64,000 nucleotides of DNA from JAFAGX01 sp035624215. Lineage in GTDB: Bacteria > Acidobacteriota > Terriglobia > Terriglobales > Acidobacteriaceae. Both the position numbers and the translations under genes were made by a program. This document shows positions 25,471-33,572 of the stretch, one piece after another (within the stretch, counting starts at the first letter, position 1; each line of letters begins with the position of its first letter). The notes below the pieces were generated by a model. It did no database searches and was not told the DNA's origin. It was given only the letters and a program-made list of their open reading frames with translations. Location: positions 6,861 to 70,860 of the forward strand of contig DASPRY010000076.1 of NCBI GenBank assembly GCA_035624215.1. Reading direction: 5' to 3'.

Positions 25471-25956
25471 ATGAATCCTTACGCGTCCTTTCTCGGAACT
25501 CGAGACCCGCTCCAGGTCGCGGCTGAAACTCCCGGCCGATTGAGTGATCTCGCAAAGAAATTAGGGTCGAGCGGCATGGAGCGCAGTTACGCTGCCGGCA
25601 AGTGGCCGGCTCGGGCTATCCTTTGTCACTTGGCGGATTGCGAAGTGGTGTTCGCATTCCGCTTTCGTCAAGCTTTGGCTGAGCCCCGCCATGTGATTCA
25701 GCCTTTTGATCAGGATGCCTGGGCCCGCGTATATTCCTCGCCTGATTTGTCGGGTGTGGCCGCCATAGACGCCTTTTCCGCAGTGCGACACTGGAACCTT
25801 GCTCTGCTGAAGGACCTTCCCCCCGCCGTTTTGTCAAAACCTGTGACCCATCCGGAGCGTGGCTCGATGACTTTCAAGGTTTTGCTGGAGACTATGGCCG
25901 GGCACGATTTGAATCATCTTCGCCAGCTCGACGCAATTGCTGCGGCAGCCGCGTAG
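25471..25956 (+). CDS. DinB / YfiT-like four-helix metal-binding protein
   Basis: About 161 residues. The ATG at 25471 (MNPYASFLGT) is favoured by the promoter position; ATG 25462 is the alternative. Histidines in AILCHLADCEVVFAFR and MAGHDLNHLRQL fit the three-histidine metal site of DinB-superfamily proteins. Several members are thiol-dependent transferases using bacillithiol or mycothiol; others have no known reaction. It lies downstream of menC but has its own promoter. Confidence 0.75.
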   Translation: MNPYASFLGTRDPLQVAAETPGRLSDLAKKLGSSGMERSYAAGKWPARAILCHLADCEVVFAFRFRQALAEPRHVIQPFDQDAWARVYSSPDLSGVAAIDAFSAVRHWNLALLKDLPPAVLSKPVTHPERGSMTFKVLLETMAGHDLNHLRQLDAIAAAAA

Positions 25957-25995
25957 TTGCGGCGAGCCGCTGGCCGATCAAGCTCTGGTCGCAAA

Positions 25996-26898
25996 TTATC
26001 GTGGATCGTGGCTCTCTGATCCGTTCTGCTGATGATTTTCTGCTATCTCTGCTCCTTGCTTCTTCAGCAACTCAACCGCTTGCGCAAATGTCAGGTTGGA
26101 CGGCGCGGGACGAAAATCGGTGAAGAACTCATCGGATTTGATGAACAGCTTCTTGAACAACAGCTCTCTGCCGGTAAACGACAAGTCCATGCGTGTGACT
26201 TCCCAGTCGTTATCTTTTACAGTTCCCTGCTGCACTAGGAATCTGCCTCCTCTATCCAGTCGTCCCAGGATTCCCCAGCCAAAACCCACCTCTCTGAAGA
26301 GCGTGCCATCAATCTTGGCAATACGTTTTCGATTAGCGTCAATCAAAATGTAGCCGCTCATTCCGGTCAGCACTTGCTCGGTATGACTGGGGGGACTGTA
26401 GCTGGGGTTGGGATGGAACTTGAGCCGCACTAGCTCGTCGCCCGGATTGCCCGTTCCTTCGCTTCCCGTTTCTGTTCCATCAGGTTCGAAAATGAAGGCG
26501 TCAGGCAACGCTTTTATAATCCTGTTGGTTCGGTCGGAGTCTTCACGTTCCGATTTTTGCTTCTTCCGCAGCTCCGCCGGATTGTGCACCAGCCCATCCA
26601 ACCGCGCCTCTTCGGCTCGCCGCTCCCCCGGCGTGAGTGGCCTCCCATTCTCTGTCACGAGCATGCCGGCGGTGCCCTGCATGGTCTCCACGATCAATTT
26701 CACTTGAGAACCGCGAGGAGTTTCCTTGTGGTCCGTGAAAATGAATTTCGCATTGCCGTTATCGGACCGGATCTCGTTCTGAACCGTTTCCCGCACCAGT
26801 TCCACAACCGGAACAGATTTTGCCGGCTCATCGGCGGCCACGACAAACCCAGCCGTGAGTGCCAACAGCGCTGTCAAAATGGCGTTTCTCGATGGCAT
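25996..26898 (-). CDS. Secreted protein of unknown function, 300 aa
   Basis: A signal peptide (LTALLALTAGFVVAADE) is followed by about 278 mature residues. Segments such as KFIFTDHKETPRG, GYILIDANRKRIAKIDGTLF and DNDWEVTRMDLSFTGRELLFKK have the alternating pattern of beta-sheets, and GFGWGILGRLDRGGRF is a glycine-rich middle block. The overall shape recalls outer-membrane lipoprotein-carrier-like folds, but that is a guess. It is convergent with the DinB-like gene and divergent from the bactofilin. I do not recognise the family. Confidence 0.65.
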   Translation of the reverse strand: MPSRNAILTALLALTAGFVVAADEPAKSVPVVELVRETVQNEIRSDNGNAKFIFTDHKETPRGSQVKLIVETMQGTAGMLVTENGRPLTPGERRAEEARLDGLVHNPAELRKKQKSEREDSDRTNRIIKALPDAFIFEPDGTETGSEGTGNPGDELVRLKFHPNPSYSPPSHTEQVLTGMSGYILIDANRKRIAKIDGTLFREVGFGWGILGRLDRGGRFLVQQGTVKDNDWEVTRMDLSFTGRELLFKKLFIKSDEFFTDFRPAPSNLTFAQAVELLKKQGAEIAENHQQNGSESHDPR

Positions 26899-27111
26899 TC
26901 AATTAAATTCCCACCTCGGGCTATCAGACCGGGCGCCCCAGAGAACTGTTGTATAGCCGCTTTGCCAGAGCGAGCACCTCCGGCCGAGGCTATCTGGTTA
27001 GATTCTACCCTGCCTGTCGGACGTTTTACGTTTTCTCGGCGGGAATCCGCCGAATGATTTAGAATCCACTGTCCTACTCATAATTTTCGCAGACGAGGGG
27101 GAAACTCGTTT

Positions 27112-27597
27112 ATGGACGCGCCCAAAAACGCAGAGTTTGCACATATCGGTAAGTCAGTCATTATTAAGGGAGAATTGTCGGGTAGCGAAGACCTATACGT
27201 GGACGGCGTGGTCGAGGGCAGCATCGAACTGTCGGGCAATAATCTGACCATCGGTCCCAATGGCCAGGTCCGCGCCGATGTTAATGCCAAAGGAGTGGTT
27301 ATCCAGGGCAAACTGGAAGGCAACATTCGGGCCAGCGAACGGGCTGAGTTGCGCAGCTCGGCGGTTGCTGTGGGCGATATTTTCACCCAGCGAGTGGCCA
27401 TTGAAGATGGCGCTTACTTCAAGGGCAAAGTGGACATTCAAAGAGAGGCGGCCAAACCGGCTTCTTCCGTAGTCAGTAAGCCGGTCGAGCACAAGCCAGA
27501 GGCCAAAGGCGCAGCGGCTTCTGCGGGCGTGGCCGCAAAGACGGCCGGTGGCGCGGCACCGTCCACACTTTCCAGCACCACGGTAACCAAGCCATAG
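27112..27597 (+). CDS. Bactofilin
   Basis: A 161-residue polymer-forming cytoskeletal protein. Residues about 8-110 form the DUF583 right-handed beta-helix, with regular GxIxxxGxV-like turns (GELSGSEDLYVDGVVEGSIE; GNIRASERAELRSSAVAVGDIF). The C-terminal 50 residues are a disordered Ala/Pro/Lys/Ser tail, as usual. Bactofilins assemble without nucleotide and organise cell shape, stalks or polar complexes. A methyltransferase-like gene lies 72 bp downstream. GAGGGGGAAAC precedes the ATG. Confidence 0.9.
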   Translation: MDAPKNAEFAHIGKSVIIKGELSGSEDLYVDGVVEGSIELSGNNLTIGPNGQVRADVNAKGVVIQGKLEGNIRASERAELRSSAVAVGDIFTQRVAIEDGAYFKGKVDIQREAAKPASSVVSKPVEHKPEAKGAAASAGVAAKTAGGAAPSTLSSTTVTKP

Positions 27598-27669
27598 ATG
27601 TTTTCCCCGCTTCTACTTCAGCGCCACGCTATGATTAAGTAGGTATTGTGTGCTTATTAGGCAGTACTG

Positions 27670-28392
27670 ATGTCACCGGTAACCAATCGCTTCATGAAAC
27701 TATTTCGTGGCTCAACTGGGTCCCCTTCTCGCGACAACTCCGCCCAGGCCCCCCAGCGACCCACTCGCCGTTCCAGTGGGTTGGCCGAACTGGCGCGTCT
27801 GCTGAAGTCGGAAGAGCCGCTCTGTGTTTTGGATATCGGCGCTACTTCCGCCGCTAATATCCGCTACCTCACCGAGCGTGGCCATAAGATTTACAGCGAA
27901 GATCTCCTGGACGCATCCACCGACTCATCCCTGATCACCAAGAACGAGCAAGGAGAGCGAGTCCTGGATCACAAGAAGTTTCTGGCCGACAACCTCCTTT
28001 ATTCAACCGCCCAGTTCGATATCGTGTTTTGCTGGAACTTGGCCGATTATCTCGATGAAAGCCTGGTAAAACCAGTGGTCGGACGCTTGTGGACCATGAC
28101 CAAGCCCGGGGGCGTCCTACTGGCGTTCTTTCACACTCGCGAGGCTGGACCGGACGCGCCTTGTTATCGCTACCACATCGTCGGCCACGATGTGCTCGAG
28201 GCACAGCCCATCGAGGCGCGCCGCGATCTTCGCAAAGGGCCGACCGGCGCAGTCCATACTGCCATTCAAAAGAGCTTTCGCCTGCAACGCGTTTTCAATA
28301 ACCGCCACATCGAGAACCTGTTCCGCGACTTCTCTTCGATCAAGTTCTTCCTCACCCGCGATAACGTCCGCGAAGTCCTTGTGGTGCGCTAG
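27670..28392 (+). CDS. SAM-dependent methyltransferase-like protein
   Basis: A 240-residue protein. After a Ser/Arg/Pro-rich 45-residue leader, VLDIGATSAANIRYL is motif I of Rossmann methyltransferases; IYSEDLL gives the acidic post-strand residue, FDIVFCWNLADYL is the motif IV-like strand, and MTKPGGVLLAFF the motif VI region. Motif I (DIGATSA) departs from the usual GxGxG, so SAM binding is not assured. The substrate is unknown. The gene sits between a bactofilin and a convergent ABC exporter; an internal ATG at 27694 is an alternative start. Confidence 0.65.
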   Translation: MSPVTNRFMKLFRGSTGSPSRDNSAQAPQRPTRRSSGLAELARLLKSEEPLCVLDIGATSAANIRYLTERGHKIYSEDLLDASTDSSLITKNEQGERVLDHKKFLADNLLYSTAQFDIVFCWNLADYLDESLVKPVVGRLWTMTKPGGVLLAFFHTREAGPDAPCYRYHIVGHDVLEAQPIEARRDLRKGPTGAVHTAIQKSFRLQRVFNNRHIENLFRDFSSIKFFLTRDNVREVLVVR

Positions 28393-28436
28393 TCTTCCGG
28401 GCAAAACCCTACCCTTTTACTCCAAGCGCAGCCATG

Positions 28437-30191
28437 TCAGACCTCGGCTAGCTCTTCTTCCAGTAATTGCTTGTTGTACAGGTCGGTGTAGTAGCCGTTT
28501 CTTGCCAGCAATTCCTCATGCGTGCCCAGCTCAACGATCCGGCCGCTGTGCAGGACAGCAATCATATCGGCGTTGCGCACAGTTGAAACGCGATGGGAGA
28601 TGAAAATCGTCGTCCGCCCCGCCATAATGTCGCGCAAATGATTCAGGATCTTGTCTTCGGTGTGCGTGTCCACGCTGGAGAGCGCGTCATCAAGAATCAG
28701 AATGCGTGGATTGCGAATCAGGGCACGCGCAATGGCCGTGCGCTGCTTCTGTCCCCCAGATAGCGTGATGCCACGTTCCCCGACCAGCGTCTGGTACTGC
28801 TCAGAAAAAGTCTCGATGTCCTCAGCAATGCTGGCTCCCTGCGCCGCCGCCTGCACTTCGGAATCCGTCGCGCCTTGTACTCCGAACGCGATATTCTCTC
28901 GAACGCTTTCGCTGAACAGGAAGGTTTCCTGTGGCACAAAACCGATGTTCTTCCGCAGAAACTCAAGCGGGTATCCCCGGATCGGCTTGCCGTCAATGAG
29001 CACCGTCCCTGGCTCGGCATCGTAAATTCTGGGAATCAAGCTGACCAGCGTAGTCTTCCCTGAACCCGTCGGACCCACAATCGCCAGGCTGCTGCCAGCC
29101 GGAATGCGCAGGTTTATGTCCTGTAAAACCTCGACGCCGTTGTAAGCAAAATTCAGATTGCAAAATTCAATCTCACCCTCTATTTGTGCGGCGCGGGCGC
29201 CCTCGCCCGCGAAGTGCGCCCCGTCTGCAATCTCAGGTTTCTCGACCAGAATCTCGTTGATCCGCCTCATCGACGCGGTCCCGCGCTGGAAAATATTGAT
29301 CACCCACCCCAGCGCAATCACGGGCCACGTGAGCTGCACCATGTACGTGTTGAACGCAACAAAATCGCCTACCGTGATGCGTCCCTGCAGCACCTCGCGC
29401 CCGCCCAGCCAAAGCACCAACACGATGGCGAACCCCAGCATGATTTCGAGCGTTGGCCAGAGCATCCCCATCAGCCGTACGAGCTTCAGGCTGCGTCCAA
29501 TGTACTCGCGATTGGCGGCTTCAAACGCCGCAATTTCCGCCTCCTCCTGCACATAAGCGCGAATCACCCGCGCACCGGAAAAATTCTCCTGCGCCCGGGC
29601 GGAGATTTCAGAAAACATCGCCTGAATTTTCTCGAACCGCTCATGAATCTGCCGCCCGAAGTACTGAATGGTGATGCTCACAATAGGCAGCGGCAGAAAG
29701 GCGTACATTGTCAGCTTCGGGCTGATCGACAGCATGAACGCCAGGGCCCCGGCGGTGAACACGATGGTGTTCGCCGAATACATGATCGCCGGCCCCAGCA
29801 GCATGCGGACCGCGTTCAGATCGTTGGTCGCCCGAGCCATGATGTCGCCCGTGCGCGTGCGCTGGTAGTACGAATAAGAAAGCTTCTCCAGGTGCCGGAA
29901 AAGATCGTTGCGCAGATCGAACTCGATCTCGCGGGAAACCCCAATCATGATCCAACGTGTCAGAAACTGAAAAATACCCTTTGCGACAGCCACCGCCAGC
30001 AGGAGTAGGGCATAAGTCAGTAATTTGTGCCGGGTGACCCCCAGATGGAGGTCATCGACAGCGCGCCGAATCACCAGAGGAAATAAAATCCAGATTCCGT
30101 TATGCAGGAAAATGCACAGCGTCCCGATCGCATAACTCAAACGATATTTCTTCAGATAGGGGAGTAGTGGGCGCAGGCTTCTGGGCAGCAT
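28437..30191 (-). CDS. ABC exporter, fused membrane and ATPase domains (MsbA/multidrug type)
   Basis: A 584-residue half transporter. The first 310 residues carry six membrane helices and the type I exporter fold; about 340-575 is the ATPase with Walker A GPTGSGKTT, Q-loop FVPQETFLFS, signature LSGGQKQR, Walker B ILILDDALSSVD and H-loop FISHRVST. It should act as a homodimer in the cytoplasmic membrane, exporting a lipid or drug. A GC-rich in-frame stretch around 29184-29210 (EGARAAQIEG) lies just before the ATPase. No partner half transporter is adjacent. Confidence 0.92.
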   Translation of the reverse strand: MLPRSLRPLLPYLKKYRLSYAIGTLCIFLHNGIWILFPLVIRRAVDDLHLGVTRHKLLTYALLLLAVAVAKGIFQFLTRWIMIGVSREIEFDLRNDLFRHLEKLSYSYYQRTRTGDIMARATNDLNAVRMLLGPAIMYSANTIVFTAGALAFMLSISPKLTMYAFLPLPIVSITIQYFGRQIHERFEKIQAMFSEISARAQENFSGARVIRAYVQEEAEIAAFEAANREYIGRSLKLVRLMGMLWPTLEIMLGFAIVLVLWLGGREVLQGRITVGDFVAFNTYMVQLTWPVIALGWVINIFQRGTASMRRINEILVEKPEIADGAHFAGEGARAAQIEGEIEFCNLNFAYNGVEVLQDINLRIPAGSSLAIVGPTGSGKTTLVSLIPRIYDAEPGTVLIDGKPIRGYPLEFLRKNIGFVPQETFLFSESVRENIAFGVQGATDSEVQAAAQGASIAEDIETFSEQYQTLVGERGITLSGGQKQRTAIARALIRNPRILILDDALSSVDTHTEDKILNHLRDIMAGRTTIFISHRVSTVRNADMIAVLHSGRIVELGTHEELLARNGYYTDLYNKQLLEEELAEV

Positions 30192-30297
30192 GTGGTACTA
30201 GATGCGATTCTATCAGCACTAGCTTCACTTCTCGGGCTCAGAGGCAGTGGGGAAGGACAGCAGCAGACTGATCGCCACATGCGCTAAATTGCTCGTG

Positions 30298-30438
30298 CTA
30301 CTTGAGATTTCTTGTGGTTCTTTGCAGCCAGTCGCCATTAAATGCGACCAGGCAGGCAGCCGCCAGCAAGACCACCCAACTTGAAAGAAAGAACCACGTC
30401 AGATCGATCAAATATGAGTAAAGTACGTCAGAACTCAT
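30298..30438 (-). CDS. Tiny single-span membrane protein, 46 aa
   Basis: ATG at 30438 preceded by GGAAG, stop TAG at 30298-30300. The product has one hydrophobic stretch (about 14-33: TWFFLSSWVVLLAAACLVAF) flanked by acidic N-terminal and basic C-terminal ends (QRTTRNLK), which predicts a single membrane span with the C-terminus inside. It starts 18 bp after the stop of the 72-aa gene and would be translated from the same mRNA. I infer coding from the composition and ribosome site; no family is recognised. Confidence 0.5.
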   Translation of the reverse strand: MSSDVLYSYLIDLTWFFLSSWVVLLAAACLVAFNGDWLQRTTRNLK

Positions 30439-30456
30439 AACGCTTCCATGCCGTTC

Positions 30457-30675
30457 TTACGCGGTTCGCCCCTTCAACTGGGTCTTGCCCGTCAGATTCT
30501 TGTATTTCTCTACGATCTGCCGCACCGCTTGCAGTCTGCCCAGCGAAGTCAGGTGAACGTCGCTCAACGCCTCGTCGACTTGTGACATCCAGCATTCCAC
30601 AGCGCGGTCCACCCCTGAAGCAATTTCTGCTGCGATCATGTCAACCAGGTTTCCTGCTACCGTTGCGCTTGCCAA
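30457..30675 (-). CDS. Small helical protein, 72 aa, TTG start
   Basis: A textbook AAAGGAGG lies 7 bp before TTG 30675, which decides this unusual start. The product is amphipathic and helical (VDMIAAEIASGVDRAVECWMSQ; RLQAVRQIVEKYKNLTGKTQ) with no signal peptide or membrane segment. It forms a two-gene unit with the 46-aa membrane protein downstream. Function unknown. Confidence 0.6.
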   Translation of the reverse strand: MASATVAGNLVDMIAAEIASGVDRAVECWMSQVDEALSDVHLTSLGRLQAVRQIVEKYKNLTGKTQLKGRTA

Positions 30676-30765
30676 GCTATGACCTCCTTTTGTAGCGTCG
30701 GATGCCGGCAGCTGCCTGACCTCTTACTTACTGAAGCTCGGCAACTGCTGGCGCGATGACGCGCA

Positions 30766-31236
30766 CTATTGTGGCGCTAACTGCGAATGTTGCTGCATGC
30801 GCTCCTGCATCTGCAGTTGGTGCTTTGCAATCACCTGAGCCAGCTTGGTCTTCTGGTCCGCCGTCAATACCTCATACGCCCGTGCCGACAATGCCGCGTG
30901 CTGCACTTCGATCTGGGCGTGAATTAGCGCTTCCTGATTCGCGATGTTCTGCGCCGTGGCTTGATCAAATTTGCCGCTGGTAATGAGCTGCCTCATCGCC
31001 TCATGGCTCTGGCGTTCCTGCTCCCACAGCGGTTTCATCGTCGACTTGCCGTTCTGGAAAATTTGCTTAATCTGTGCCTGTTGCGCATCTGTCAGATCAA
31101 GTACATCGCTCATTCTTCCCAACATAGGTCCAAAAAAATCTCCACCGCGGCCACGCGGGCCTTGCGCCGCTGCCACTCCCGTCAGCAGTGCTAACGTCAG
31201 CACTGCCGAAGTTACGTTAATAGGTCCCAATTTCAT
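30766..31236 (-). CDS. Spy/CpxP-like periplasmic protein (LTxxQ motifs)
   Basis: A 156-residue exported helical protein. ATG 31236 is chosen because AGGAGG lies 9 bp upstream; ATG 31245 would be too close to it. A signal peptide ends near VAAAQG. Two LTxxQ motifs (LDLTDAQQAQIKQIF and VLTADQKTKLAQVI) are the hallmark of the Spy/CpxP family. Such proteins act as periplasmic chaperones or inhibit the CpxA sensor. It is divergent from a response regulator and sensor kinase, matching the cpxP-cpxRA arrangement. Confidence 0.85.
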   Translation of the reverse strand: MKLGPINVTSAVLTLALLTGVAAAQGPRGRGGDFFGPMLGRMSDVLDLTDAQQAQIKQIFQNGKSTMKPLWEQERQSHEAMRQLITSGKFDQATAQNIANQEALIHAQIEVQHAALSARAYEVLTADQKTKLAQVIAKHQLQMQERMQQHSQLAPQ

Positions 31237-31336
31237 ATACTCCATCCTCCTGACTCGTCTCCCTTGAATGACCATCGTGTCTACCAGATATGAACACTTT
31301 TTGTGCGCGGTAGTAGTAAAGTGTCGGTCAACCGGA

Positions 31337-31351
31337 GTAAAGTTTTGTAAA
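31337..31351. promoter_or_regulatory. Cpx-box-like motif GTAAA-N5-GTAAA
   Basis: GTAAA (31337-31341), GTTTT, GTAAA (31347-31351): an exact match to the E. coli CpxR consensus. Further copies of the half site lie at 31316-31320 on this strand and 31379-31383 inverted (TTTAC). The motif sits 65-79 bp before the CpxR-like gene and about 100 bp before the Spy/CpxP-like gene. Conservation of this specificity outside enterics is inference. Confidence 0.6.
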
Positions 31352-31415
31352 AGGGGTTGGACCACCTTTTGACACTTCTTTACCGGCACTTCCGCGCGCT
31401 TGTTGTAGAACTGAT

Positions 31416-32144
31416 ATGAGTCAAGTGGATCGCATCCTGGTCATTGACGACGACGTGGAACTGTGCTCACTGGTAGGCGAGTATCTCGAACCAGAAGGTT
31501 TCCAAATCGAGGCGGCTTATGACGGCAATCACGGTCTCGAGCGCGCCCTCACCGGCAACCACCGGCTGATTGTGTTGGACGTGATGCTGCCCGGCATGAA
31601 CGGTTTCGATGTGCTTCGTAAAATTCGTACCACCTCGCGCATTCCCGTGCTGCTGCTGACGGCTCGAGGTGAGGATGTTGATCGCATTGTCGGATTAGAA
31701 ATCGGTGCCGACGATTATTTGCCGAAACCATTCAACCCACGGGAACTCGTGGCCCGCATTCGCGCCATTCTGCGCCGTACCCAGGCAGGGGAGAAAACTG
31801 CCGACTCCGGGATACCGGACGCCTTACACGTCGGCGATATCGATCTCGATCCAGCAACCCGGATCGTGTTGCACAGGGGCCAACCCGTCGATCTGACTTC
31901 GGTAGAATTCAACCTGCTGCACGTCTTGTTGCGCGAGGCCGGCCGCGTGGTTACTCGCGAGCGCCTCGTCGATGAGGTCCTGAGCCGCAAATTCTCTCCC
32001 TTTGACCGCAGTATCGACATGCATGTCAGCAAGGTTCGCAAGAAGTTGGGCGACTCCGATGACGCCACCGATCACATCAAGACCGTTCGCGGTGTAGGAT
32101 ACATCTTTGCTCATCCTCGCGAAGCGGTCAGGAGCGAAGAGTGA
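31416..32144 (+). CDS. OmpR-family response regulator (CpxR-like)
   Basis: A 242-residue protein. The receiver has the acidic pocket D11-D13 and phospho-acceptor D55 in LIVLDVMLPG; LLLTARGED and YLPKPFNPRELVARI supply the conserved Thr/Lys. The winged-helix DNA-binding domain occupies about 140-235 (VDLTSVEFNLLHVLLREAGRVV; VDMHVSKVRKKLG-like; VRGVGYIF). It overlaps the sensor kinase by GTGA, so the pair is translationally coupled. The Spy/CpxP-like gene opposite suggests an envelope-stress role. Confidence 0.92.
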   Translation: MSQVDRILVIDDDVELCSLVGEYLEPEGFQIEAAYDGNHGLERALTGNHRLIVLDVMLPGMNGFDVLRKIRTTSRIPVLLLTARGEDVDRIVGLEIGADDYLPKPFNPRELVARIRAILRRTQAGEKTADSGIPDALHVGDIDLDPATRIVLHRGQPVDLTSVEFNLLHVLLREAGRVVTRERLVDEVLSRKFSPFDRSIDMHVSKVRKKLGDSDDATDHIKTVRGVGYIFAHPREAVRSEE

Positions 32145-33544
32145 AAACTCTGTTCCTCAAAATTTTCGTCTCCTATTGGATCGCGCAGGCTTTGTTTTTC
32201 GTGCTCGCGATTCTGGTTGCCTCGGCCCTGCGCCCGTCGCGTGAGCTGTCGGAACTGCAGACTCAGCAGCCGAAAATCCTCAGTGAAGCCGTTCAGACCT
32301 ATCAGACCGCCGGAGAAACCGCCGCCTGGAAGTATCTGCGAAGTGCCCACGATACCCACCACGTCCGCTTTTTCGTTCTTGACGAACAAGGCAGGGACAT
32401 TCTTGGACGAAAGCCCCCCGATTGGGTGGAACGTGCCCGCCGCGGCGGTATGACTACCGCTGATAGTTTTTGGGGAAGGCTGAGGCCCACGCAATTCCTG
32501 CGAGCTTCCATGACCACGGCCGATGGCCATCATTACACCTTAATCAGTGAGTTTCCCCCGGAACCGCACGCTCCCTTCGGCATTCATGGGGTCCCGGGAC
32601 TGGGCATCCTTATCGGCATCATCTCCTCCGGCTTGGTTTGTTACATCCTGGCCAGATACCTCACCGCTCCCATCGTGCGCCTACGTGCTGCCACTCAAAA
32701 GCTGGCAGCCGGTGATTTAACTGCCCGCGCCGGAATGCCAGGGTCAAGGCGTCACGACGAAACTGCCGAGTTGGTTCGAGACTTTGATCGCATGGCTGAG
32801 CGCCTGCAAGGCCTGGTTAGCGCACATCGGCGTCTGCTGACTGATATATCCCACGAATTGCGATCTCCTCTGGCACGCCTAAGCGTAGCTCTGGAGCTGG
32901 CCCGCCAGCGAAGCAGCGCCGATGCCCGCAGTGCTCTCGATCGCATCGACCGTGAGACCAAGCGCCTCAATGAAATGATTCAGCGGCTGTTGACGCTGGT
33001 TCGGCTCGAAGGCGCTGATGAGTCCCTTGAGAAGTCGCCGGTTCAGTTGCAGCAGCTCATTGAGGAAATTGCTAGAGACGCCGCTTTCGAAGCGCAAAGC
33101 CGTCGTTGCCAGGTGGATGTCGAAATCATGGCCGAATGCGTGGTCAGTGGCAACGCCAGCCTGCTGCACAGCGCCATCGAGAATGTGGTGCGCAACGCAA
33201 TCCGCTACACCGAGGAAGGCACCGCCGTTCGCATTCGCTTGCGGCCGGAAGAAAGCCAGTCTGGCTCGCAAGCGGTTGTGCAGGTCTCTGACTCCGGGCC
33301 GGGTGTGCCCGAAAACGCCCTCGATAAGCTTTTTCGGCCTTTTTATCGAATCGATGACGCCCGTGGCCGCCAAACCGGAGGCGTGGGATTAGGCCTTGCC
33401 ATTACCGCCAGGGCGGTCTCGCTTCACGGCGGCAGAGTGCGGGCTTTCAACCAGCCGCAAGGTGGATTGATGGTGGAAATTCGTCTGCCGCTCGCCTTAG
33501 AACCCCAGCCCCAGCGTGTCGAGTCTCCCGCCGCGTTGGTTTGA
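32141..33544 (+). CDS. Sensor histidine kinase (CpxA-like)
   Basis: A 467-residue membrane kinase starting with GTG at 32141. Two membrane spans (about 7-27 and 155-175) flank a periplasmic region of roughly 125 residues; a HAMP domain follows. The phospho-accepting H238 lies in DISHELRSPLARL, and the ATPase has ENVVRNAIRYT (N box), VSDSGPGVP (G1) and GGVGLGLAI (G2). The sensory domain holds the RPSRELSELQTQQ segment like CpxA. The Spy-like protein is the natural candidate for its periplasmic ligand. Confidence 0.9.
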   Translation: MKTLFLKIFVSYWIAQALFFVLAILVASALRPSRELSELQTQQPKILSEAVQTYQTAGETAAWKYLRSAHDTHHVRFFVLDEQGRDILGRKPPDWVERARRGGMTTADSFWGRLRPTQFLRASMTTADGHHYTLISEFPPEPHAPFGIHGVPGLGILIGIISSGLVCYILARYLTAPIVRLRAATQKLAAGDLTARAGMPGSRRHDETAELVRDFDRMAERLQGLVSAHRRLLTDISHELRSPLARLSVALELARQRSSADARSALDRIDRETKRLNEMIQRLLTLVRLEGADESLEKSPVQLQQLIEEIARDAAFEAQSRRCQVDVEIMAECVVSGNASLLHSAIENVVRNAIRYTEEGTAVRIRLRPEESQSGSQAVVQVSDSGPGVPENALDKLFRPFYRIDDARGRQTGGVGLGLAITARAVSLHGGRVRAFNQPQGGLMVEIRLPLALEPQPQRVESPAALV

Positions 33545-33572
33545 AATCCTGGGCGCAACACCCGCCACCCGT

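Noticed and set aside
27112..28392. Phase-variable or phage-derived origin of the bactofilin-methyltransferase pair
   Set aside because: Base composition matches neighbours and there are no integrase, repeats or att-like sites.
29184..30008. A 274-codon open frame opposite the ABC exporter
   Set aside because: Antisense shadow of a clearly coding gene in high-GC DNA; its composition is His/Pro/Arg-rich and matches no domain.
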